From contig NZ_BSVC01000007.1 in assembly GCF_030269905.1 (NCBI RefSeq), forward strand, positions 186,001 to 250,000: a DNA stretch of 64,000 bases. The letters run 5' to 3'. Position numbers and translations under genes: made by a program. Positions 50,138 to 59,749 of this stretch are shown in pieces. The stretch is from Pelosinus sp. IPA-1 (GTDB lineage Bacteria; Bacillota; Negativicutes; DSM-13327). The notes below the pieces were generated by a model. That model saw nothing but the letters and a program-made list of their open reading frames with translations. It made no database searches and was not told where the DNA came from. Each line of letters starts with the position of its first letter. Position 1 is the first letter of the stretch.

Positions 50138-51526
50138 TTGTTATATAGTAATGAATTTGATACGGTAACAGATTTTGGGGAGAGATGCGCTATTTTCGAT
50201 TCGCCTTTATATGACTTATTTAAATTATTTGGAGCCTTATTACTCGTTTTATTAAATGGATTTTTTGTACTCGCAGAATTTTCTCTAGTAAAGATTCGTA
50301 AGACTCGTTTAGAAGAGCTAGTTCAGCAAGGAAATAGTCGAGCAGAGCTGGCTCTTAAAGTGGTATCTTCTTTTGATACTTATCTTGGGGCGACTCAGTT
50401 AGGTATTACCTTAGCATCACTAGCCTTAGGTTGGCTCGGAGAGCCAGCAATTTCTTCGTTATTAGAACCTATATTGTATGATTATTTTCCAGGATCTACT
50501 TGGTTATTAAGTACCATTAGTATTGGAATTGGATTTATCATTATTACCTTCTTGCATATTGTTGTAGGTGAACTGGTTCCAAAATCGATGGCAATTCAAA
50601 GAGCCGAAAGCATGGCATTGTTTTGTGTATGGCCTTTATATGTTTTTCATAAAATGGGCTATCCCATTATTATATTGTTTAACCGCGCGGCAAAAGCTTT
50701 GTTAGCCGTAATGGGGATGCAAGCACCTAATGAAACTGAATTAGCTCATTCAGAAGAAGAGTTAAGAATGATTGTTAGTGCAAGTCATCGGGGTGGAATC
50801 CTAAATCAAATGGAAAGTGAACTTATTGATAATGTATTTGATTTTGCTGATCGCTTAGCCCGTGAGGTTATGGTACCACGTCAGGATATGGTTTGTTTGT
50901 TTGCAGACGATTCTTATGAGGAAAATCTAAAGGTGGTTCGCGAAGCGCACCATACTCGTTTTCCTTTATGTTTTGAAGATAAAGACCACATTGTGGGTAT
51001 GATTCATCTGCGAGATTTAATGGACTTTGATTTGTGTAATGCGGAAGAAAAAGATTTAAAGACAATTATGAGGGAAATACTAGTTATTCCTGAGGGAATG
51101 TCCGTTGCTAAGTTACTACAAATGATGCGCCGCAAACGAATCCACCTAGCAGTAGTAGTAGATGAATATGGTGGTACAGCTGGATTAGTTGCATTAGAAG
51201 ATGTCATTGAAGAGATTGTTGGTGATATTCAGGATGAACATGATGACATCATTCAACCAGAAATTCAACGTTTGCCTGATAATACGTATGAGTTTGATGG
51301 CCGGGTTCTGTTTGACGATGTGGCTGAATTATTAGATATACGTTTAGATGATCATGAAGAGGACACAATTGGCGGTTATATATTTGGTTTATTAGGGCGC
51401 CGCCCAGAGATTGGTGATGAAGTAAATATTGGTGAATATAGTTTCAGTGTACTGCAGGTAACTGGTTTTCGTGTTGTTAGGGTTAAAGCTTTACCTCTTC
51501 CACCAGAGGAAGAAAGCGAAGCTTAG
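50138..51526 (+). CDS. CNNM/CBS/CorC-type membrane protein (HlyC/CorC family)
   Basis: The 462-residue protein has a CNNM membrane domain (DUF21; about residues 25-215, four helices), a pair of CBS domains (about 235-350, VMVPRQDMVCLF and MRRKRIHLAVVVDEYGGTAG), and a C-terminal CorC_HlyC domain (about 370-455). Relatives contribute to magnesium or cobalt efflux and membrane integrity; substrate not certain. The TTG at 50138 has only a weak AAGGGC site; a better-placed GGGGAGAG-ATG at 50183 is out of frame, so the exact start is uncertain. Confidence 0.88.
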   Translation: MLYSNEFDTVTDFGERCAIFDSPLYDLFKLFGALLLVLLNGFFVLAEFSLVKIRKTRLEELVQQGNSRAELALKVVSSFDTYLGATQLGITLASLALGWLGEPAISSLLEPILYDYFPGSTWLLSTISIGIGFIIITFLHIVVGELVPKSMAIQRAESMALFCVWPLYVFHKMGYPIIILFNRAAKALLAVMGMQAPNETELAHSEEELRMIVSASHRGGILNQMESELIDNVFDFADRLAREVMVPRQDMVCLFADDSYEENLKVVREAHHTRFPLCFEDKDHIVGMIHLRDLMDFDLCNAEEKDLKTIMREILVIPEGMSVAKLLQMMRRKRIHLAVVVDEYGGTAGLVALEDVIEEIVGDIQDEHDDIIQPEIQRLPDNTYEFDGRVLFDDVAELLDIRLDDHEEDTIGGYIFGLLGRRPEIGDEVNIGEYSFSVLQVTGFRVVRVKALPLPPEEESEA

Positions 51527-51615
51527 ATATATAGAACTAGATATTCTAGGAGGGAGGTTATTAGGCGAGAATCTTTGATGGTCGTATAAAAATATGTGCG
51601 AAGGGATGATGTCAA

Positions 51616-51747
51616 GTGTTGTTACGGGATTTAATGTGGGAAGTTTTCCAAAGTACCGGACATATTGGGGCATATTTGATGTATCGTTCATGCACTGAAT
51701 CTAAAGATCAACTTGAAACACCGCCAGATAGCAATGTAGGACTTTAA
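51616..51747 (+). CDS. YqzL-like small protein
   Basis: A 43-codon gene, below usual cut-offs. From GTG 51616, with GAAGGGATG just upstream, it reads LRDLMWEVFQSTGHIGAYLMYR then a polar tail ending SNVGL. The W-x-x-F-x-x-TG-x-I-x-AYL pattern and the location between era and recO match the YqzL-like family of Firmicutes. Function unknown. The second codon, TTG 51619, could instead be the start. Confidence 0.75.
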   Translation: MLLRDLMWEVFQSTGHIGAYLMYRSCTESKDQLETPPDSNVGL

Positions 51748-51855
51748 TTGTCCTTGTATTGAATATGATAGTTCTTCAAATCGCAATAGGGGTGAGCTAC
51801 TATGTGCCGCCCCTTACATAATTTTTAATTCTTAAGTAGGGTAATTGAGGGAAAT

Positions 51856-52608
51856 ATGGCACAATATCAAACAGAAGCCATTTTAGTGGCCACGCGTGAC
51901 TGGGGCGAGGCTGATAAAATGGTAACTTTATTTTCTCGTGAGTATGGAAAAATTACGGCGTTTGCCAACGGGGCTAGACGCCCAAAGAGTCCTTTGGCTG
52001 GGGGAATGCAGCTATTTACACATCTCGATGTAAGATTGGCGGCAGGGAAAAATTATGATTCTGTTAAGCAGTGTGAAATAAAACATTCTTTTCGGCATGT
52101 GCAAGAAGATTTTAATTGTATGGCATATGGTACTTTTATAGCCGAATTAGTTGCAGAACTTTGTCCTGAGAGGCAGCCAGAACCTCAAGTTTTTGATTTA
52201 TTAGTAGAAGTGCTTATCATACTTAGCTTACGTAATCCTCGTATGGTGGCACTGGCTTGGGCTTGGCAATTATTGTTTATCATGGGTTACTACCCTGAAT
52301 TTAAAGAATGTGTTAGTTGTGGACAAGTATTAACCTTGCCTGGTTATTTTAGCTTAACCAACGGGGGCTGCGTTTGTGCTACTTGCAATCATAACGACCT
52401 TCTAGAAGTGAGTGATAAAATTTATAATTTTATCACTTGTTTATTACATATTGATTGGAAAAACCCTGTTGAGTTTACTGTAAGTGGTACCGTTTTAATG
52501 CAAACTGAAAGAATACTTATGGAATATTTAACTCATTGCTTGGACAAACCTTTAAAGTCTATGAACTTTATAAAACAAGTGTCCGGAGTAATGCAAAGCG
52601 GAACATGA
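51856..52608 (+). CDS. recO: DNA repair protein RecO
   Basis: RecO loads RecA on SSB-coated single strands in the RecFOR pathway. The 250-residue protein begins with the OB fold (YQTEAILVATRDWGEADKMV, SREYGKITAFANGARRPKS) and carries a four-Cys zinc site (CVSCG...CATC near residues 154-175). A weak GAGGG site precedes the ATG. The era-yqzL-recO-glyQS order is typical for Firmicutes. Confidence 0.95.
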   Translation: MAQYQTEAILVATRDWGEADKMVTLFSREYGKITAFANGARRPKSPLAGGMQLFTHLDVRLAAGKNYDSVKQCEIKHSFRHVQEDFNCMAYGTFIAELVAELCPERQPEPQVFDLLVEVLIILSLRNPRMVALAWAWQLLFIMGYYPEFKECVSCGQVLTLPGYFSLTNGGCVCATCNHNDLLEVSDKIYNFITCLLHIDWKNPVEFTVSGTVLMQTERILMEYLTHCLDKPLKSMNFIKQVSGVMQSGT

Positions 52609-52720
52609 GTAAAGCATTTTAAAAATTATGTGGACGGTAAGATAGAATTGGTGTTGTTTATCGAATAACTAGGATTGTAATGGGAGATAATAAGAAAAAT
52701 GTGGATAGGAGGGTATAATA

Positions 52721-53176
52721 ATGGAAGAAATAACATTGGAGAACATTGACATCCTACGGGAGCGTACTGGCATATCTTACAAAGAGGCGAAAGAGGCTTT
52801 GGAAAGAAATCAAGGGAATTTACTTGAGGCCTTAATTGAACTTGACGATAAGAAAAATACAAAATGGACAGACAGCTTTTCTGTGAATTCAAGCGATGTG
52901 ATTGATAAGGTAAAAGAATTGCTTCATGAAGGCAATGTGAATAAGATCAGTATCAAGAGTGAGGGACGTACTGTTGTCGAAATTCCTGTAGCACTGGGGG
53001 CAATTGGTGCTGTAGTATTGCCACAGATTGCTGCACTTGGCGTATTAGTAGCAATGTTTAAGCGTTGTAGTATTGAAGTAGTTCGTAATGATGGCAGTAC
53101 AACTGAGACAGAAGTTTCAGATGATAAAAGTGTAAATGAGCAAAAACAAAATCATCACAATAATAGTGGAATTTAG
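52721..53176 (+). CDS. UBA-like / DUF4342 protein
   Basis: The 151-residue protein has an N-terminal UBA/TS-N-like helical bundle (about 8-42: LRERTGISYKEAKEALERNQGNLLEALIEL, seen in two pieces) and a DUF4342 domain (about 55-125: VKELLHEGNVNKISIKSEGRTVVEIPV) with a hydrophobic Ala/Val segment (about 88-112). The function of DUF4342 is unknown. GGAGGG precedes the ATG. It stands between recO and the glyQ leader. Confidence 0.85.
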   Translation: MEEITLENIDILRERTGISYKEAKEALERNQGNLLEALIELDDKKNTKWTDSFSVNSSDVIDKVKELLHEGNVNKISIKSEGRTVVEIPVALGAIGAVVLPQIAALGVLVAMFKRCSIEVVRNDGSTTETEVSDDKSVNEQKQNHHNNSGI

Positions 53177-53188
53177 CTGCTATAAGCA

Positions 53189-53217
53189 TTGACAAATAAA
53201 GTTAGGTTTGTTATGAT
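53189..53217 (+). promoter_or_regulatory. promoter of the glyQS T-box leader
   Basis: TTGACA (53189-53194) and TATGAT (53212-53217) with 17-base spacing. Confidence 0.85.
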
Positions 53218-53223
53218 TTTAAC

Positions 53224-53484
53224 TAAATTACGGCAATGCGGGAAAATAGTAGCCTATAGTTATAGCGAGCTAGGGAGAGTGAAAGCCTAGCCATTTAAAA
53301 GGTGAAGGGCATTCCCAAGCTGCAAGAGGAAATTCTAAAATTGGATTAATAGATTCTTTTTAGGAGAGTAAAGCTTGCTATAGTATAAGGTGGATCATAT
53401 ATTATATGGTCAATCAGGGTGGAACCGCGGGATTAAACCTCTCGTCCCTGTAACGATATGTTACTGTGGATGAAGGGGTTTTTA
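53224..53484 (+). promoter_or_regulatory. T-box leader (tRNA-Gly sensing) upstream of glyQS
   Basis: The T-box motif AGGGTGGAACCGCG is at 53415-53428, followed by a terminator-like stem and T run ending near 53484. A glycine codon GGC at 53308-53310 in GAAGGGCATT is a plausible specifier. Known role: uncharged tRNA-Gly relieves termination. The specifier is inferred. Confidence 0.92.
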
Positions 53485-53515
53485 TTTTATTTAATATTGA
53501 GGGAGGCTATTATAA

Positions 53516-54391
53516 TTGACTTTTCAAGAGATGATTTTAACACTTCAGAATTTCTGGGCTGAACAAAATTGCATTTTAATGCAACCTTATGACGTGGAGA
53601 AGGGGGCAGGTACCATGAACCCAGCTACCTTCCTTAGGGCTTTAGGCCCTGAGCCTTGGAATGTAGCTTATGTGGAGCCATCACGTCGTCCTGCTGATGG
53701 TCGCTATGGAGAAAATCCTAATCGTTTACTGCAACATCATCAATACCAGGTTATTATGAAACCTTCGCCAGCTAACATTCAAGAATTATATTTAGAGAGT
53801 TTAGTTCGTTTGGGGATTGATCCTAGCCAACATGATATTCGTTTTGTAGAAGATAACTGGGAATCTCCAACTCTTGGAGCTTGGGGACTTGGTTGGGAAG
53901 TATGGCTTGATGGTATGGAAATCACTCAGTTTACTTATTTTCAACAAGTCGGTAGTATTGATGTTAAACCTGTATCCGTAGAAATTACCTATGGTTTGGA
54001 GCGCTTGGCTATGTACATACAAGGGAAAGAAAACGTGTATGAATTAGAATGGGTAAATGGTGTTACTTATGGCGATGTATTTCACCGTAATGAAGTAGAG
54101 CAATCCCACTACAACTTTGAAATAGCCGATGTTAACTTATTATTCCAGCTTTTTGATATGTATGAAAAAGAAGCCATTCGTATTATTGAGTCTGGTTTTG
54201 TACTGCCAGCTTATGATTATGTGTTAAAATGCTCTCATACTTTTAATTTATTGGATGCTCGTGGTGCTATTAGTGTTAGCGAACGTACAGGTTTTATTGG
54301 AAGGGTACGTAATATGGCAAGGCTCTGTGCACAAGGGTATTTAGAACAGCGTGAAAAATTAGGTTTTCCGTTGCTCAAGGAGGTTAAATAA
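53516..54391 (+). CDS. glyQ: glycyl-tRNA synthetase alpha subunit
   Basis: Catalytic subunit of the alpha2beta2 bacterial GlyRS. The 291-residue protein has the class II motifs, for example [20 protein letters not shown] near residue 37 and the QFTYFQQ block near 140. It begins TTG at 53516 with GGAGG about ten bases upstream. It is followed two bases later by glyS, and the T-box leader controls both. Confidence 0.98.
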   Translation: MTFQEMILTLQNFWAEQNCILMQPYDVEKGAGTMNPATFLRALGPEPWNVAYVEPSRRPADGRYGENPNRLLQHHQYQVIMKPSPANIQELYLESLVRLGIDPSQHDIRFVEDNWESPTLGAWGLGWEVWLDGMEITQFTYFQQVGSIDVKPVSVEITYGLERLAMYIQGKENVYELEWVNGVTYGDVFHRNEVEQSHYNFEIADVNLLFQLFDMYEKEAIRIIESGFVLPAYDYVLKCSHTFNLLDARGAISVSERTGFIGRVRNMARLCAQGYLEQREKLGFPLLKEVK

Positions 54392-54393
54392 TT

Positions 54394-56457
54394 ATGGCAA
54401 AAGATTTATTATTCGAAATTGGTACAGAAGAAATTCCTGCCAGGTTTATGCCAGGGGCTTTGCGGCAATTAGAAAGTGTTACTAAAAGTAAATTAGATGA
54501 GCTCAGAATTGGGTATGGTGAAATTAAAGTTGTCGGTACACCTCGCCGCATGGCCTTGATTATACGTAATATGGTGGAGGAGCAGGCTGATAAAAATAGT
54601 GAAAATAAGGGTCCTTCTATAAAGATCGCCTTTGATAATAATGGTGCTCCTACAAAAGCTGCTCAAGGGTTTGCACGTGGGCAAGGGGTAGATGCAACTC
54701 AATTAGTTGTAAAAGATGGATATGTTTATGCTATGGTGCATGAAGTAGGCAAGCAAGTAAAAGAGTTACTACCAGCTATGTTAACTAGTATTATTGATAG
54801 CCTTAATTTTCCTAAAAATATGCGTTGGGCTAATCTAGATAAGAAATTTGTTCGCCCTATTCGTTGGATGGTGGCGCTTTTTGGTAATGAGGTTATTCCT
54901 TTTACCGTTGCAGAAGTATCCACAAGTAATGTTACTCGTGGGCATCGATTCTTAAGTAAAGGAGAAATAGTCATTCATTCTGTTGATGATTATTTTGAAG
55001 CATTACATAAAAACTATGTTATGGTTGATCAAGATGTACGTCGTAAGGTGATTCGTGAACAAGTGGAAAAAATTGCTCTTAATCAAGGCGGTACTGCTGC
55101 GATTGATGAAGATTTGCTAGAAGAAGTAGTATATCTTGTAGAATATCCGACAGCCCTGTACGGACAATTTGAAGATAAGTATTTGTCACTGCCTCCAGAG
55201 GCTGTAATTACTCCTATGCGTGAGCATCAACGTTATTTCCCTGTAATCTCCAAAGAAGGGAAACTTCTACCTGTATTTATTACTGTTCGTAATGGTGGAT
55301 CTGAACATATTGATATTGTTCGTCATGGTAATGAGAGGGTGCTTAAAGCGAGGTTATCTGATGCTCAGTTCTTTTTTGAAGAAGACAAGAAAGTTAAATT
55401 AATTGATCGATTAGACAAACTAAAGACGATTGTTTTTCAAGAAGGCTTGGGCACAATCTATGATAAAACAATACGTGTTAGAGAGCTTTCGATTAATATT
55501 GCCGAATCAGTTGGGGCTACTGATGATTTGCATCCTATAATTGAAAGAGGTGCTACCTTAGCAAAGACGGATCTTGTTACGGGTATGGTTTGTGAGTTTA
55601 CTGAATTACAAGGTACCATGGGACGAGAATATGCGTTATTAAATAAAGAGCAGCCAGAAGTGGCTCAGGCTATATTTGAACATTATTTACCGCGTTTTGC
55701 TGGCGATGTATTACCAGAGAGTGTTGCAGGACGAGTTATTAGTATTGCTGATAAGCTTGATAATATTGTGGCAACCTTTAGTCGAGGCTTAATACCAACA
55801 GGATCCCAAGATCCGTATGCCTTACGGCGTCAGGCACTAGGAATTGTTAACATCTTAATTGATGGCAAATATCATGTATCTTTACATGCTATGCTGGTTA
55901 AGGCAATGGATTTACTACGTATTAATGATGATAAACGACAAGCGGATTTGCTAGCTGAAATACAGGAGTTTTTCCGACTCAGGATTAAAAATGTTTTATC
56001 GGATGAAAATATTCGTTATGATCTGATTGATGCGGTTATGGCAGTCGGAGTGGATGATATTTATGATACTTGGCTAAGGGCTAAAGCGATGGCTACTGAT
56101 GGTTGCAGCAGTGAAATGCAAAAAGCTGTACAGGCTTTTACCCGTGTTGGTAATTTAGCTAAAAATGCACCGGTTGAACTGATTGAAGAAAATCTATTTG
56201 TGGTTGACGAAGAACGTGCTTTATACCATGCATGCAAATTGGCTCGTCAAGAGGTTTGCAAAATGACAGAAGCGAAAGATTATGCTGGTGTTATTGGGAT
56301 TATGATTAATATGACTCAGCCAATTGATGCTTTTTTTAGTGTGGTAATGGTCATGGTTGAAGATTTGCAAGTGCGAAATAATCGTTTAGCATTACTAAAA
56401 GCGATTATGGGGCTTAGTACAAAGATGGCAGATTTGAGTAAAATCGTTGCTTTATAA
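54394..56457 (+). CDS. glyS: glycyl-tRNA synthetase beta subunit
   Basis: The 687-residue beta subunit binds tRNA-Gly and includes an HD-like domain and C-terminal anticodon-binding region. It begins KDLLFEIGTEEIPARFMPGAL, a hallmark, and contains TPRRMAL, PKNMRW and HQRYFPV blocks and DPYALRRQALG. AAGGAGG within glyQ precedes the ATG. Length is normal and a terminator follows. Confidence 0.98.
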   Translation: MAKDLLFEIGTEEIPARFMPGALRQLESVTKSKLDELRIGYGEIKVVGTPRRMALIIRNMVEEQADKNSENKGPSIKIAFDNNGAPTKAAQGFARGQGVDATQLVVKDGYVYAMVHEVGKQVKELLPAMLTSIIDSLNFPKNMRWANLDKKFVRPIRWMVALFGNEVIPFTVAEVSTSNVTRGHRFLSKGEIVIHSVDDYFEALHKNYVMVDQDVRRKVIREQVEKIALNQGGTAAIDEDLLEEVVYLVEYPTALYGQFEDKYLSLPPEAVITPMREHQRYFPVISKEGKLLPVFITVRNGGSEHIDIVRHGNERVLKARLSDAQFFFEEDKKVKLIDRLDKLKTIVFQEGLGTIYDKTIRVRELSINIAESVGATDDLHPIIERGATLAKTDLVTGMVCEFTELQGTMGREYALLNKEQPEVAQAIFEHYLPRFAGDVLPESVAGRVISIADKLDNIVATFSRGLIPTGSQDPYALRRQALGIVNILIDGKYHVSLHAMLVKAMDLLRINDDKRQADLLAEIQEFFRLRIKNVLSDENIRYDLIDAVMAVGVDDIYDTWLRAKAMATDGCSSEMQKAVQAFTRVGNLAKNAPVELIEENLFVVDEERALYHACKLARQEVCKMTEAKDYAGVIGIMINMTQPIDAFFSVVMVMVEDLQVRNNRLALLKAIMGLSTKMADLSKIVAL

Positions 56458-56467
56458 TAAACGAGTG

Positions 56468-56501
56468 AAAATAAGCCTGTACATTTGTACAGGCTTATTT
56501 T
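56468..56501 (+). terminator. glyQS terminator
   Basis: AAAATAAGCCTGTAC / GTACAGGCTTATTTT is a perfect 15-bp stem with a four-base loop. Confidence 0.9.
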
Positions 56502-56693
56502 GCTGTAATAATGGTTACTTTCTAGGTGCTCTCAAAGGTTTTAGAAAGAGGATTTTGTATGATTTTAGCGTATAATACACAATATAGTATTTGTCGAGCC
56601 ATTATAGTTAGATACATATTGAGGTATATATATTGATATTAAATATAGCGAAAGTTGCAATAAATAGTTGTTGTATACAAGGAGGTAAGTGTC

Positions 56694-57536
56694 ATAGCTA
56701 AACCATCTATAATTTATGCTTTATCTGATTCTATTGGAGAAACAGCGGAAATGATAGCTAGAGCAACGGCCAGTCAGTTTCAAGTTGGATCTTTTGAAAT
56801 TATTCGTATTCCTTATATTAAAAGTACTGATCAAATTGAACGAATCCTTGAGGAAGCAGCAAATAATACAAGTGTTATTTGCCATACAATCGTAGGCCCT
56901 GAACTTAGGAAGGCGTTGCTGTCTCAAGCGAAGCGTCATGGTATTCCAACCATAGATATTATGGGACCTATGATAAATGCGGTGCAGCATGTGTCGGGGC
57001 TCCATCCTCAATTAAAGCCTGGGCTAATTCATACACTAGATCAAGCTTATTTTAAACGTGTTGCAGCGATTGAGTTTGCGGTAAAATATGATGATGGTAA
57101 AAATCCTTGTGGTATCTTAAAGGCAGATGTTGTATTGGTTGGAGTTTCACGCACGTCTAAGACTCCCCTTAGTATGTATCTAGCCCATAAGGAGCTAAAG
57201 GTGGCTAATGTACCAATGGTTCCTGAAGTAGCACCACCTAAAGAGCTATTTGAAATTCCTGCAGAGCGTATTGTAGGGCTAATTATCGATCCTATTAAGC
57301 TTAATAACATTCGTGCAGAAAGATTACGATCCATGGGACTCGATCCTGCGTCCTGTTATGCTGATTCCCAGCGAATCACAGAGGAAGTTGAATACGCTAA
57401 AAGTATCATGTATAAGTTGAAATGCCCGATTATTGATGTATCAAACAAGGCGATTGAAGAAACTGCAAATAAAATTATGGAACTTGTTTGCAAAAAAAAA
57501 CAGTCAGCTGTCTATGGGAACGAATTCTGTTCATAA
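56694..57536 (+). CDS. PpsR-type pyruvate phosphate dikinase regulatory kinase/phosphorylase
   Basis: DUF299/PSRP family: bifunctional ADP-dependent kinase and Pi-dependent pyrophosphorylase that switches PPDK or PEP synthase off and on. The P-loop-like motif is GVSRTSKTPLSMYLA near residue 150, and GLIIDP follows. The conserved N-terminus KPSIIYALSDSIGETAE lies upstream of the first ATG (56751), so translation must begin earlier. The only start with a proper ribosome site is ATA 56694, eight bases after AAGGAGG (56679-56685); no ATG, GTG or TTG is in frame there. This gives 280 residues. Either a rare ATA start or a base error is implied. Single gene with terminator. Confidence 0.85.
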   Translation: MAKPSIIYALSDSIGETAEMIARATASQFQVGSFEIIRIPYIKSTDQIERILEEAANNTSVICHTIVGPELRKALLSQAKRHGIPTIDIMGPMINAVQHVSGLHPQLKPGLIHTLDQAYFKRVAAIEFAVKYDDGKNPCGILKADVVLVGVSRTSKTPLSMYLAHKELKVANVPMVPEVAPPKELFEIPAERIVGLIIDPIKLNNIRAERLRSMGLDPASCYADSQRITEEVEYAKSIMYKLKCPIIDVSNKAIEETANKIMELVCKKKQSAVYGNEFCS

Positions 57537-57538
57537 GT

Positions 57539-57572
57539 AAAAAAACTCCAGCAAAAGAGCTGGAGTTTTTTT
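57539..57572. terminator. bidirectional terminator
   Basis: AAAAAACTCCAGC / GCTGGAGTTTTTT with a short loop lies between convergent genes, with A and T runs on both sides. Confidence 0.88.
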
Positions 57573-57574
57573 AC

Positions 57575-58051
57575 TTATAGAAAGGTATTTGTAGCTATAT
57601 TATATCTTGCGGTATCCGTAGTCAGGAGGCTGTCATTTTGTCTAATTTGTACATTGCCGCTAAATACGGCATTTTTATCTCGCCAGTTATAGTCCACTTG
57701 ATTGGCAGTAACCTTAAGATTTTCACGGGAGAACACCACATTTCCTTCGACGACAGCATGATCTTGACTGCCATATACATATACCTTATCAGCGGTAAAG
57801 GAGATGTCGTCTTGGCTAACTGTTATGCCACCAGTTCCCCAAACTTCTAAGGAAGCCATATTTACTTTAGCTTGACCAGCAGTAATAATACGGTTTTTTA
57901 GTTCTATGTAAACATTTCCGTTTAATACATATAAACCTGTATTAATATCAAAATATTGTTGGTCCGCTGTGATGGTTGGTTTGGCAGCTAAAGTAGTGCC
58001 TGCAAAAAGTAACATAAGGAGCAATGTGAGTAGGAAAACTTTAGTTTTCAT
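57575..58051 (-). CDS. LptA/OstA-like periplasmic protein
   Basis: The 158-residue protein has a signal peptide (about 22 residues, ending TTLAA) and an OstA/LptA beta-jellyroll with repeated blocks such as YVLNGNVYIELKNRIITAGQAKV, split here as YVLNGNVYI and ITAGQAKV, and AVVEGNVVFSRENLKVTANQVDY. LptA proteins bridge the periplasm to carry lipopolysaccharide to the outer membrane. In a Firmicute gene background this points to a diderm Negativicute. GAAAGGAAG precedes the ATG. No other lpt genes adjoin it, so a distinct paralogue role is possible. Confidence 0.85.
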   Translation of the reverse strand: MKTKVFLLTLLLMLLFAGTTLAAKPTITADQQYFDINTGLYVLNGNVYIELKNRIITAGQAKVNMASLEVWGTGGITVSQDDISFTADKVYVYGSQDHAVVEGNVVFSRENLKVTANQVDYNWRDKNAVFSGNVQIRQNDSLLTTDTARYNIATNTFL

Positions 58052-58256
58052 AGTAACTTCCTTTCGTTTTTAGAATAGCTAGCAAGCTGAGAAATAGATC
58101 TTTTTTTATTATAACAGAAATGTAGAGAAAAATGGAGGGATAAATGGATGGTATGATGAAATGATTATAAGAATAAAATGGATAATGGAAGTAGGTCACA
58201 AGGAGAGAAGGTAGTATTCCATATAATAGATTATTTGTAAAATGGAGGGCGATATT

Positions 58257-59252
58257 ATGAACATACGCGAACGTATTGAAGAGCAAGAACATAAGATGCT
58301 ATCAGCTTTTGCAAGTAAGAGTAGGGATGCAATGAGAGAAAAAGAAGAAGAAGCTTGTGAATTTCGTACCGCTTTTCAACGTGATCGTGACCGAATTATT
58401 CATAGTAAGTCTTTTAGACGTTTAAAACATAAAACACAAGTATACATTTCTCCTGGCGATCATTATCGCATGCGCATGACTCATAGTTTAGAAGTATCAC
58501 AAATATCTCGGACAATTGCCAGAGGGCTAATGCTGAATGAGGATTTAACAGAAGCAATTGCTTTAGGGCATGATGTAGGACATACCCCATTTGGACATGT
58601 TGGTGAGTACGCTCTACGTGATTTAATTGGACATTATAATCATAATGAACAAAGTTTAAGAGTTGTAGAGCATCTTGAACGTAGTGGAAAGGGGTTAAAT
58701 TTAACACTGGAGGTAAAGGATGGAATTTTAAATCATACAGGTGCAAATAAACCATTTACCTTAGAAGGTAATATTGTCCGTATTGGCGATCGTATTGCTT
58801 ATCTGTGCCATGATTATGACGATGGTATTCGTGCAGGTATGATTAAAGCTGTTGATTTACCGGAAAAGGTTGCTCACATATTAGGTACAAATCCTTCGAA
58901 TATGATTACTGTTATGGTATCTGATATGATTAAGAATTCAGATGGCTATAATGAAATAAAATTGTCTGCAAAAGTTAAAAATGCAATGGAAGAATTTCGT
59001 GAGTTCATGTTTCAAAAAGTTTACCATTCTGCGGAGTTAGAATCTGATCGTAAGAAAGCAAAATATATCATTCATAAACTCTACGAGTACTTTACTCTTC
59101 ACCCAGAAAATTTACCTCAGGAATTCTTAGAACGAGAAGAAAATTGGGGGCTAGAAGCAACCATTGTTGATTATATAGCTGGTTTGACGGATATATATGC
59201 TGTTCATTTATTTGAAGAATTATTTATACCTTCAAAATGGATTGCTCGGTAA
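58257..59252 (+). CDS. dgt: deoxyguanosinetriphosphate triphosphohydrolase-like protein
   Basis: An HD-domain dNTPase. From ATG 58257, eight bases after GGAGG, it has 331 residues. Motifs are FRTAFQRDRDRIIHSKSFRRL near residue 35, here read as DRDRIIHSKSFRRLKHKTQV, the HD metal site HSLEVSQ and ALGHDVGHTPFGHVGEYAL near 100, and FNHNEQ-like YNHNEQSLR. It converts dNTPs to nucleosides plus triphosphate. It precedes dnaG and rpoD in clostridial-type order, though separated here by a terminator and 500 bases. Confidence 0.93.
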   Translation: MNIRERIEEQEHKMLSAFASKSRDAMREKEEEACEFRTAFQRDRDRIIHSKSFRRLKHKTQVYISPGDHYRMRMTHSLEVSQISRTIARGLMLNEDLTEAIALGHDVGHTPFGHVGEYALRDLIGHYNHNEQSLRVVEHLERSGKGLNLTLEVKDGILNHTGANKPFTLEGNIVRIGDRIAYLCHDYDDGIRAGMIKAVDLPEKVAHILGTNPSNMITVMVSDMIKNSDGYNEIKLSAKVKNAMEEFREFMFQKVYHSAELESDRKKAKYIIHKLYEYFTLHPENLPQEFLEREENWGLEATIVDYIAGLTDIYAVHLFEELFIPSKWIAR

Positions 59253-59281
59253 ATCGCATAATAAGATGAATCTAGTAATAG

Positions 59282-59314
59282 AAAGGTAATCGGCGGATAG
59301 TTCGATTACCTTTT
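59282..59314 (+). terminator. terminator after dgt
   Basis: AAAGGTAATCG / CGATTACCTTT with a ten-base loop, followed by TATTT. Confidence 0.8.
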
Positions 59315-59749
59315 ATTTAAAAAAAACACATAAATTTTTAGAATGTAATGTGTCGAGGCATACTTTAAATTTATTATCAAATAATATAAGTGTTGTCAAT
59401 AGGCAAAAGAGGATATTTATAAGTTATCTTGAATACTATTGTTTATGAAAGAATTTAATAAATAAATTGGTGGATTAAAAGCTAAGTAGAATCCGATTAT
59501 CTCTAGTATAAGATAGTAAGTATAACTGTATATTTATATTCTAGAAGGATTATGGGAATTTATGTAGAAATAAATCACAAAATCAAAATTAGATTTTCTT
59601 TTAATTAGATTGGATATGCTATTATTAGCAGGAAAATGAGAAAAAATAGCGAAAATATGACAAATAGGTTAATAGTATGGATTTGCTGTAATGGTATCTA
59701 GTCGGAAGAAAAAGCCACAATTGCTATAGGGTAGGTTAAGGGTGAAGTT
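59315..59749 (+). other. AT-rich intergenic region upstream of dnaG
   Basis: About 430 bases without ORF or recognised RNA. It is very AT-rich and must hold the promoter of the dnaG-rpoD operon; ATTGGA (59607-59612) and TATTAT (59619-59624) are present but too close together, so no call is made. Confidence 0.4.

Noticed and set aside
50183-50185. ATG with a good ribosome site inside the CNNM/CBS gene start
   Set aside because: It is out of frame with the conserved membrane domain, so it cannot start this protein.
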